Source of the DNA: an uncultured Planctomycetaceae bacterium
GTDB taxonomy: Bacteria; Planctomycetota; Planctomycetia; Pirellulales; Lacipirellulaceae
DNA: 14,119 bases
Reading direction: 5' to 3'
Assembly: GCA_937860165.1 (NCBI GenBank)
Contig: CALMBE010000629.1
Location: 1 to 14,119 of the forward strand
Below are positions 6,969 to 12,867 of the stretch, in pieces. A program made the translations under genes and the position numbers. The notes under the pieces were generated by a model, which saw only the letters and a program-made list of their open reading frames with translations, had not been told where the DNA came from and did not search any database. Position 1 is the stretch's first letter, and each line of letters begins with the position of its first letter.

Positions 6969-7388
6969 ATGAAACATTTCGGTCACCAAATTGAAGTAGC
7001 TCGAGACCGTCGCAGGGGAGTTGCCGCGACTGAGCTTGCGGTCTGTCTACCGATAATCGTCTTGATTGTCATCGGAACGATTGAGGCCAGCACGATGGTC
7101 TTTCTCAAGCAATCTCTGACGGTTGCAGCTTTTCAAGGGGCTCGGCAAGCGATCTCAAATAACAACACCGCGGCGGATGTCCGGACGGCTGCTGAGCAAA
7201 TACTTACCCAGCGACGCGTCGCGGGGGGAAATGTCGTCATCCAGCCTGCAGATATTTCTACCGTGTTGCCCGGTCAATACATCAACGTGACAGTCACGGC
7301 ACCTGCCCGGGGCAATAACGTTGTTCCCCTCTCGTTTTATCGAGGTCGCACACTCTCGGCAACGGCGACGATGATGAAAGAACTCTAA
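6969..7388 (+). CDS. TadE-like pseudopilin
   Basis: A 139-residue protein of the TadE family, minor pseudopilins of tight-adherence (Flp/Tad) pili. The N-terminus is basic and short, then RRRGVAATELAVCLPIIVLIVIG: a Gly (G17), a glutamate five residues after it (E22), and one hydrophobic helix (about 23-40). This is the layout of a prepilin-peptidase site with E+5. After the helix comes QSLTVAAFQGARQAI, the amphipathic region usual in TadE. The remaining roughly 80 residues form the exported part. The open frame extends back to a TTG at 6954, but the ATG at 6969 is preferred; the five extra codons add nothing recognisable. The stop at 7386-7388 is followed by the TadG-like gene 27 bases later. 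Confidence 0.85.
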   Translation: MKHFGHQIEVARDRRRGVAATELAVCLPIIVLIVIGTIEASTMVFLKQSLTVAAFQGARQAISNNNTAADVRTAAEQILTQRRVAGGNVVIQPADISTVLPGQYINVTVTAPARGNNVVPLSFYRGRTLSATATMMKEL

Positions 7389-7415
7389 ACCTACTTTTCC
7401 TCTGAGGGTCCGATC

Positions 7416-8546
7416 ATGCTTCCGAATTGTTTTGGGCGTCAGCCTGCCCGGCGCTCTGGCGCGATGCTGGTACTCATTGCTGTCGTGCTTCCGCTGGTAA
7501 TCATCTTGTCGGCATTTGCACTCGACGTAGCTTGGATGCAATTGGTACGAACGGAACTACGAACCGCGACCGATGCGGCCTCCCGAGCTGCGGCCAAGAC
7601 ACTTTCCATGCAGCAGAATACCGATGACGCGCGGGCCGCGGCCAAAGACGCCGCGAATCGAAATCTCGTAGCAGGCGCACCCTTGATAGTCAGCGATAAC
7701 GAAATCGAATTCGGCATCAGTCGCCAATCGTCGTCGACTTCCCGCTTTACGTTTTCACCGGGGGGAAACCTACTCAACTCGGTTCGCGTCACGGGTAATC
7801 GCACGTCCTCCTCGGCGAGTGGGCCCGTGAATCTGTTTTTTGGCAAAGTTTTAGGCCAGAGCCGATTTGAACCGACTCAGGTTGCAATCTCGACCCAACT
7901 GGACCGTGACATCTGTCTGGTGGTGGATCGATCGGGATCGATGATGCGTTCCATCGTGGGTGGATCCACACCCGGTCCAAACTGCGGGCCGGCCCATCCC
8001 ACGCGGAGTCGCTGGGGAGGTCTTAGCACGGCCGTCGCTGGTTTTTTGAGCGAGCTAGAGCGCACGCCCCAACAGGAACAGTGCGCCTTGGTGAGTTACT
8101 CAAGTGCTGGCAACGAATGTGGTATTTCCTTCACCACTTCAGACATCAATGCCGACTTGGCATTTGATTTTCTCCAGATTCGAAATGAAATGGACCGCTT
8201 GAGCGGTCGAGCAGTTAAGGGCCGCACTGCCATTTCGGCCGGTCTTCAAGATGGGATCAAAGTGTTGACAGGTCCCAAGGTCAGACCATTCGCAATCAAA
8301 TCGATCTTGCTGATGACCGATGGAATTCACAACACGGGGCCAGAACCAATCATTCCCGCTCGCTTGGCCGCTCAAAAAGACATCGTGATCAATACAGTCA
8401 CATTCAGTGACGAGGCGGACATTGCCCGAATGCAGGCTGTAGCGGAGGCAGCGGGGGGCCGACACTTCCACGCCCCTGATTCCGCCGCGCTCGAGCGGAT
8501 CTTTCGCGAAATCGCCTCGACATTGCCAGTGCTTACGACGGAGTGA
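7416..8546 (+). CDS. TadG-like pilus-associated protein with a von Willebrand A domain
   Basis: 376 residues. The N-terminus RRSGAMLVLIAVVLPLVIIL is a TadE/TadG-type membrane anchor in which the usual E+5 is replaced by leucine. It continues into RTELRTATDAASRAAAKTL, the helix that follows in TadG proteins. Residues 80-160 are a beta-rich linker. A von Willebrand A domain fills about 165-370. Its metal-ion-dependent adhesion site is complete: DRSGS (D171, S173, S175), T271 in GRTAIS and D302 in LLMTDG. Such proteins are thought to form part of, or adhere through, the Tad pilus at the cell surface. The ATG at 7416 has GAGG 11 bases upstream. Its TGA stop overlaps a GTG start of the next gene by four bases or, with the preferred ATG, is followed by 26 bases. 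Confidence 0.9.
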   Translation: MLPNCFGRQPARRSGAMLVLIAVVLPLVIILSAFALDVAWMQLVRTELRTATDAASRAAAKTLSMQQNTDDARAAAKDAANRNLVAGAPLIVSDNEIEFGISRQSSSTSRFTFSPGGNLLNSVRVTGNRTSSSASGPVNLFFGKVLGQSRFEPTQVAISTQLDRDICLVVDRSGSMMRSIVGGSTPGPNCGPAHPTRSRWGGLSTAVAGFLSELERTPQQEQCALVSYSSAGNECGISFTTSDINADLAFDFLQIRNEMDRLSGRAVKGRTAISAGLQDGIKVLTGPKVRPFAIKSILLMTDGIHNTGPEPIIPARLAAQKDIVINTVTFSDEADIARMQAVAEAAGGRHFHAPDSAALERIFREIASTLPVLTTE

Positions 8547-8572
8547 GTTTCTCAAATTCGGAAAACAACAAG

Positions 8573-8998
8573 ATGCCTTTCATTCTCCAGAAACGCAACG
8601 CTCGGAATCGAACCCTACGCCGTGGGGCTACTGCGGTCGAGTTCGCTCTCGTGGCCCCCGTGTTTTTCCTATTGATTCTCAGTTCCATCGAAGTCAATCG
8701 GCTCAATGCGATCCGTCACACGGCTGACAATGCGGCTTACGAGGCGGCACGTCACGCCATGGTCCCAGGAGCGACTACTGCCGAGGCAATTGCCAAAGCG
8801 AATGTGATTCTCCGGGCGGTAGGAACACGCGGTGCGCAGGTGACCGTCACCCCCAGTGTCTTGGGTCCCGATGTTGAGACCATCCAGGTGCGCGTCGATG
8901 TGCCCCTTAATCGCAATGGCTGGATTGTGCCCCGCTTCACGCGCAATCGGATTCTCACTGCCGAATCCACACTCAATACCGAGCGGATGGGTCAGTGA
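8573..8998 (+). CDS. Second TadE-like pseudopilin
   Basis: 141 residues from the ATG at 8573. The N-terminus holds the most canonical TadE signature in the window, RRGATAVEFALVAPVFFLLI: G18 as the cleavage Gly and E23 at +5, then one membrane helix to about residue 38. NAIRHTADNAAYEAARHAMV follows, as in TadE. The C-terminal half (TRGAQVTVTPSVLG and on) is the exported domain. A GTG at 8543 overlapping the TadG-like stop codon would add ten residues (MSFSNSENNK), and the GTGA overlap would favour translational coupling. I prefer the ATG because the added residues are unlike the family, but the choice is open. This is the last gene of the row; no tadA/tadB/tadC motor gene follows, so those are expected elsewhere in the genome. 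Confidence 0.88.
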   Translation: MPFILQKRNARNRTLRRGATAVEFALVAPVFFLLILSSIEVNRLNAIRHTADNAAYEAARHAMVPGATTAEAIAKANVILRAVGTRGAQVTVTPSVLGPDVETIQVRVDVPLNRNGWIVPRFTRNRILTAESTLNTERMGQ

Positions 8999-9119
8999 TT
9001 CGCGCTTGTGGAACGTCTTCCGCAAAGCCATCCCGGCACCATAGTACAAGGCAAGCGCCACCGTCATCGGCTCGAGAACCGGAGTAGCTCTTAGGTCGGA
9101 TTGCAGTTAAAATAGTGGC

Positions 9120-9451
9120 ATGAACAAACTCGAACAAGTCGAGCAGTCTCTTGCCGGCCTATCTTCCGCGGAAAAGGCCCAACTTCTTCAAACCGTGGCG
9201 GCTGCCGTTGGGGGGCAAAGTCCAGGGATCGAATCGCGGCCTGGTGTGTGTGGCGGCGAAGCTTGCGTTGTTCGCACACGGATACCCGTTTGGCTTCTCG
9301 AACAAGCCGTCGCCTTGGTTCGACAGAGGCCGATTTGTTGAACGCCTATCCCACGCTTCGTGCCGCTGATCTGGTCAATGCCTGGAATTTCGTTCGCGAA
9401 CACCAAGCAGAAATCGACGCCGACATTCGGGCTAATGAGGTAGTCGATTGA
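9120..9451 (+). pseudogene. DUF433 antitoxin-like gene broken by a frameshift
   Basis: The first frame runs from the ATG at 9120 and reads MNKLEQVEQSLAGLSSAEKA, then GVCGGEACVVRTRIPVWLLEQA, the core of the DUF433 family (PF04255). It then stops after RQRPIC. The rest of the family sequence, RRLGSTEADLLNAYPTLRAA and DLVNAWNFVREHQAEIDADI, continues in the next frame to the TGA at 9449-9451. The two halves join at 9306-9308 if one base is restored (GCC GTC to GCN CGT), giving LLEQA-RRLGS. So one base is missing there, by mutation or sequencing error. DUF433 proteins are small winged-helix DNA-binding proteins found beside DUF5615 PIN-like proteins and considered their antitoxins. The stop is one base before the next ATG, which fits that pairing. 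If the frameshift is an assembly error, this is an intact gene of about 110 codons. Confidence 0.87.
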
Positions 9452-9452
9452 A

Positions 9453-10220
9453 ATGGCCCGACTCTATGCCAACGAGAACTTCCCGTTTCCTGTAGTTCTT
9501 GCTCTCCGCAATCTTGGTCACGACGTGCTAACGGTCTGTGAAACCGGCAAGGCCGATCAAGCGTGGCCCGATGAAGATGTGCTTGAGTATGCTACTCAAG
9601 ATGACCGCGCACTCTTGACATTCAATCGTAAACATTTCGTACGATTGCAAGAAACGCAAACTCATGCAGGCATTATCGCCGGCACATTTGATCCATATTT
9701 CGTTTCGCTCGCGCAAAGAATCGATGAACTGGTTCGCGAACATACGAATCTCGCCGGGCAGTTATTTCGCGTAAACCGCCCGAGCGAGTGTCTGTCGGGA
9801 AACTACTGTTTTCCCGACGTTGCTCTAATTTTGGCAGGGTCGAGTCGCCTTCAGGTCGGCGATTTTGCTGCGAAAGTTCGGCAAGGAGGATTTGCGACGG
9901 CTGTTGAGACGAAATACTTTCCTTTCAGCGCAGCAGCGAAGGCAACCCGTGATTGCTTCCACGAAGTATTGTCTGGCCGATCCCGGAAAGGCGTATCTGG
10001 TCTATCTGCCCTCGTGCGGGTCGGTCACAGTCGATCTCTCGGCCGCGGCCGGGGTATTGAAATCGGAATGGCTGCACCCGGTGGAAGGCAAGATCACGCC
10101 CGGCGCGACGGTTTCCGGCGGTGCCAAGCGAACCCTGAACGCGCTGTTCCAGGGGCACGCGGTGCTGTATATCCACCAACCTGTTTCCAAATAATCAAAT
10201 TTTTCGAGGTCTTTGAGTGA
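9453..10220 (+). CDS. DUF5615 PIN-like toxin, reading through into a foreign C-terminal tail
   Basis: Residues 1 to about 112 are a DUF5615 protein, a short PIN-nuclease-like family paired with DUF433 and thought to be the toxin: MARLYANENFPFPVVLALRN, LGHDVLTVCETGKA, DEDVLEYATQDDRALLTFNR, KHFVRL, HAGIIAGTFDP, GQLFRVNRP. Family members end near RVNRP. Here the codon after SE at 9789-9791 is TGT, and the frame stays open for about 143 more residues with no recognisable domain. The second half of the tail is an out-of-frame reading of a hydrolase-gene remnant (9955-10194). So the natural end seems lost, by stop mutation or by a rearrangement joining the gene to the remnant. Residue 7 is N where relatives usually have the acidic D of the ADEN motif (recollection), which may reduce metal binding. 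Whether the 255-residue product is made or active is doubtful. Confidence 0.75.
   Translation: MARLYANENFPFPVVLALRNLGHDVLTVCETGKADQAWPDEDVLEYATQDDRALLTFNRKHFVRLQETQTHAGIIAGTFDPYFVSLAQRIDELVREHTNLAGQLFRVNRPSECLSGNYCFPDVALILAGSSRLQVGDFAAKVRQGGFATAVETKYFPFSAAAKATRDCFHEVLSGRSRKGVSGLSALVRVGHSRSLGRGRGIEIGMAAPGGRQDHARRDGFRRCQANPERAVPGARGAVYPPTCFQIIKFFEVFE
9794..9818. terminator. Hairpin at the former end of the DUF5615 gene
   Basis: GTCGGGAAA (9794-9802) pairs perfectly with TTTCCCGAC (9810-9818) around a seven-base loop. It lies 5 bases after the DUF5615 homology ends, where a terminator would be expected. No clear T-run follows on the plus strand (GTTGCTCTAATTTTG), so it may be an incomplete or Rho-dependent terminator or only a chance hairpin. 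Confidence 0.35.
9955..10194 (+). pseudogene. 3' remnant of a glycoside hydrolase gene (beta-domain module)
   Basis: In frame from 9955 this reads ASTKYCLADPGKAYLVYLPS, then SVTVDLSAAAGVLKSEWLHP, TPGATVSGGAKRTLN, GHAVLYIHQPVSK and a TAA at 10192-10194. It corresponds to residues 400-471 of the downstream fusion protein. The DNA aligns without gaps to 11434-11649 with about 18 mismatches in 216 bases by hand count. The module resembles the small C-terminal beta domain (collagen_bind_2-like, PF12904) that ends many DUF4038-type hydrolases. No upstream catalytic barrel is present; the sequence before 9955 does not resemble one. The remnant ends with a stop shortly after VLY, whereas the downstream gene reads on into a GH10-like domain. 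It is therefore the tail of a former paralogue, most of which was deleted. It has no start codon or ribosome-binding site of its own. Confidence 0.82.
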
Positions 10221-10236
10221 ACTGAAAGAGATCGCC

Positions 10237-12702
10237 ATGAAATCACTTCTGAATACGTTTCTTGTTGCCGTGTGCCTGATGTCGGCGGTAGCGATCGCTA
10301 CGGGACAGCAGCCCGCGAGAGATCAAGCCAAGGGGCCGCTCCGCGTGCATCCGACCAACCCGCGATATTTCACTGATGGCAAAAAGAATCCGGATGGATC
10401 GTTGCGGGCCGCCTATTTGACCGGCTCGCACGTCTGGAACAACCAGCTGGACATAGGAGACGACGATCCGCCCAATGCCTTCGACTTCGACGCCTATCTC
10501 GACTTCCTCGTGCCGCACAATCACAACTTCATCCGCCTGTGGGTATGGGACTCGGCGACATGGGCGAATGGCCAAGGGCGTGTACGTTATGCGTCGCCGC
10601 AGCCTTGGCTGCGCACCGGCCCCGGTCTGGCGCTTGATGGCAAGCCGAAGTTTGATCTCGAAAAGTTCGACCCCGCGTACTTCGAGCGGTTGCGGGTACG
10701 GGTCCAGGCCGCCGGGCAACGCGGGATTTACGTCTCCGTGATGCTGTTCGAAGGCTGGGAGTTGAGCTTCGCTACTTGGGGCGGTCACCCCTTCAACAAG
10801 GCGAACAACGTGCAAGGGATCGACGGCGACCCCAACGGCGATGGCAAGGGGCTGGAGATTCAGACATTGACGAGACCCAAGATCACCGCCGCGCAGGAGG
10901 CCTATGTGCGCAAGGTCATCGACACCGTCAACGATCTGGACAACGTCCTGTACGAGATCTCCAACGAGTCGCGTCTCCTTGACCCCGCGAGCAGCACGAA
11001 AGACTGGCAATACCACCTGATCCGTTTCATCAAGAATTATGAAACGAAAAAGCCCAAACAGCATCCGGTGGGCATGACGTCGCAAGGTTTCGGCGGAGGA
11101 GATGACTCCGAGATTCTGCTCAACAGCCCGGCCGACTGGATTTCGCCCAATCCCGACAAGTCCGACTACAAGAACAATCCGCCCGCGAGCGACGGCAAGA
11201 AGGTGATTCTGCTCGACACGGACCACTTGTGGGGCATCGGCGGCGACGCGGCGTGGGTGTGGAAGAGTTTCCTGCGCGGGCACAATCCGATCTTCATGGA
11301 TTCTTATGACAACAGTGTGGCCGGCGAAGGGCGGCCGGACCAATGGGAGGAGGGAGTGCGGCGAGCCATGGGACAGACGCGCGTGTACGCCGACAAGTTG
11401 AACCTGGCGGCCATGACACCCCAAAATGATCTGGCTTCCACGAAGTATTGTCTGGCCGATCCGGGGCGGGCGTATCTAGTCTATCTGCCTTCGGGCGGGT
11501 CGGTCACCGTGGATCTCTCGGCGGCGGCCGGGGAATTGAAATCGGAATGGCTTCACCCGGTGGAGGGCAAGATCACGCCCGGCGCGGCGGTTTCCGGCGG
11601 TGCCAAGCGAACCCTGAACGCGCCGTTTCCGGGTCACGCGGTGCTGTATCTCCGGAGGGAAGGCGCCGCGACGCCCGAATTGGGAATCAAAGATGCGCAG
11701 TTCACGGAGGCCCAATCGACGTTGAGGTCGCAGGCCGATCCTTGCGGTTTTCTCGTCGGCTGCGCCGCGTGGGAATCGGGCTCCAAGGGCCACGAGCCGG
11801 CCTATACTGCGACCCTGGCGCGAGAGTTCAACTTGGTGGCGACGCGAGCCCAATTATGTACCGGCGTGGCGCAGCCTCATCGCGGGAATTACCAATTCGG
11901 CGAGGCCGACCAGGTCTTCGAGTTCGCCCGGCAACACAAGATGAAGGTCTGGGGCCACTGCCTTCTGTCCACGCAGGACAATCCTGCGACCCTTCCGCCG
12001 TGGATCAAGAACGGCGGCTTTTCCCGTGAGGAGCTATTGGCCATCATGCGGGAACACCTGCACGCCGTGATCGGACGCTACCGGGGCCGCGCCGTCGCCT
12101 GGAGCGTGGTGAATGAACCAATAAAAACAGACGCGTTTTGGCGCAAGAACGTGGGCGTGGACTGGATCGAGCAGGCCCTGCGGTTCGCCCACGAAGCCGA
12201 CCCCCAGGCGTGCCTCCTGATCAATGAGTTCGGCATTGAGCGAGGGCCCAAGGATGGGGACAAGTGGAAGCAGTTCTACGCGCTTGTCAAGTCGCTGAAA
12301 GCCAAGGGCGTCCCCCTTCACGCCGTGGGGTTTCAGTCGTATTTTGACGGCTCGACGAACCTGGCGGATGTGGCGGACGCCATGAAGCTCTTCGCCGACA
12401 TCGGCATCCAGGTCCACGTCACGGAGTTGGCTGTACTCGTCGGCACCGATGCGCCTACGCCCGAACAACTCCAGCAGCAGGCAGCAGTCTACCGGTCGGT
12501 CTTGCAGACCTGCCTGGCCGCCCCGAATTGTAAAGTGATGACGATCTTCGGCGTGACTGACAAGCTGCACTGGTTGGTGCGGAACGGCCGTCGGGAGTCG
12601 CCGCTCCTCTTCGACGGGCAGTACCGGCCTAAGCCGGCATACCATGCCTTGCTCGACGAATTGGACAGGGCCGCGGAAGCAAAAGGGGTCAGGAATCGTT
12701 AG
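10237..12702 (+). CDS. Secreted two-barrel glycoside hydrolase (GH5/GH140-like barrel + beta domain + GH10-like)
   Basis: 821 residues. Signal peptide 1-24 (MKSLLNTFLVAVCLMSAVAI, cut near ATGQQ). Residues about 35-395 form a TIM barrel of the clan-A type: RAAYLTGSHVWNN, HNHNFIRLWVWDSA, GIYVSVMLFEGWE, VLYEISNES with E244 as probable acid/base, and a later IFMDSYD. I cannot fix its family. About 400-472 is a small beta domain. About 500-815 resembles GH10 xylanases: EFNLVATRAQL, GNYQFGEADQVFEFARQHKM, VVNEPIK (E627, acid/base), GVPLHAVGFQSYF, HVTELAV (E730, nucleophile), FGVTDKLHWL and PLLFDGQYRPKPAYHAL. The residue after EL is A instead of the usual D/N, and ENxMK and the WH of the H-x-x-WH segment are missing. 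ATG 10237 follows GAAAGAG by six bases; the in-frame TTG at 10213 is less likely. Two active sites in one chain suggest breakdown of a branched plant or algal glycan, but the substrate is unknown. Confidence 0.85.
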   Translation: MKSLLNTFLVAVCLMSAVAIATGQQPARDQAKGPLRVHPTNPRYFTDGKKNPDGSLRAAYLTGSHVWNNQLDIGDDDPPNAFDFDAYLDFLVPHNHNFIRLWVWDSATWANGQGRVRYASPQPWLRTGPGLALDGKPKFDLEKFDPAYFERLRVRVQAAGQRGIYVSVMLFEGWELSFATWGGHPFNKANNVQGIDGDPNGDGKGLEIQTLTRPKITAAQEAYVRKVIDTVNDLDNVLYEISNESRLLDPASSTKDWQYHLIRFIKNYETKKPKQHPVGMTSQGFGGGDDSEILLNSPADWISPNPDKSDYKNNPPASDGKKVILLDTDHLWGIGGDAAWVWKSFLRGHNPIFMDSYDNSVAGEGRPDQWEEGVRRAMGQTRVYADKLNLAAMTPQNDLASTKYCLADPGRAYLVYLPSGGSVTVDLSAAAGELKSEWLHPVEGKITPGAAVSGGAKRTLNAPFPGHAVLYLRREGAATPELGIKDAQFTEAQSTLRSQADPCGFLVGCAAWESGSKGHEPAYTATLAREFNLVATRAQLCTGVAQPHRGNYQFGEADQVFEFARQHKMKVWGHCLLSTQDNPATLPPWIKNGGFSREELLAIMREHLHAVIGRYRGRAVAWSVVNEPIKTDAFWRKNVGVDWIEQALRFAHEADPQACLLINEFGIERGPKDGDKWKQFYALVKSLKAKGVPLHAVGFQSYFDGSTNLADVADAMKLFADIGIQVHVTELAVLVGTDAPTPEQLQQQAAVYRSVLQTCLAAPNCKVMTIFGVTDKLHWLVRNGRRESPLLFDGQYRPKPAYHALLDELDRAAEAKGVRNR
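11434..11649. repeat. Second copy of the duplicated 216-base module
   Basis: This segment, coding residues 400-471 of the fusion hydrolase, aligns base for base with 9955-10170 at a constant offset of 1479. About 18 mismatches were counted by eye, giving around 92% identity. The similarity starts sharply at GCTTCCACGAAG and ends after GTGCTGTAT. Several differences change amino acids (G/C, E/V, A/T, P/L, P/Q), with the upstream copy carrying the less conservative choices, as expected for a decaying copy. The two segments form a direct repeat that could recombine and delete the intervening 1.5 kb. Confidence 0.85.
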
Positions 12703-12867
12703 TCATTCTGAGTTCAATCGATGACGCAATTGGCGATTCAAATTGGCAGGAACCTGGCATGGCGAACGGCGGAGTCAATCAAGAACCGAATGCAAGCGAC
12801 ACGTCCGCTGCTCCTTCGTCAAGAGCCCATGTGCAGTTATCGAAACCGGAATGAGAGCGATCACACT

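Noticed and set aside
8999..9119. Small gene or RNA between the Tad operon and the DUF433 gene
   Set aside because: No start with a ribosome-binding site, no tRNA-like fold and no convincing hairpin were seen in these 121 bases.
9794..9818. Strong intrinsic terminator after the DUF5615 gene
   Set aside because: The hairpin is clean but lacks a T-run, so it is kept only as a low-confidence feature.
10243..11424. 393-residue open frame on the minus strand
   Set aside because: It is the complement of the fusion hydrolase's first barrel, with His/Arg/Val-rich composition typical of antisense frames and no domain.
12703..12867. Separate promoter or small ORF before the GH140-like gene
   Set aside because: Only a seven-codon frame (ATG at 12851) and no clear -35/-10 pair were found; co-transcription with the fusion gene is equally possible.
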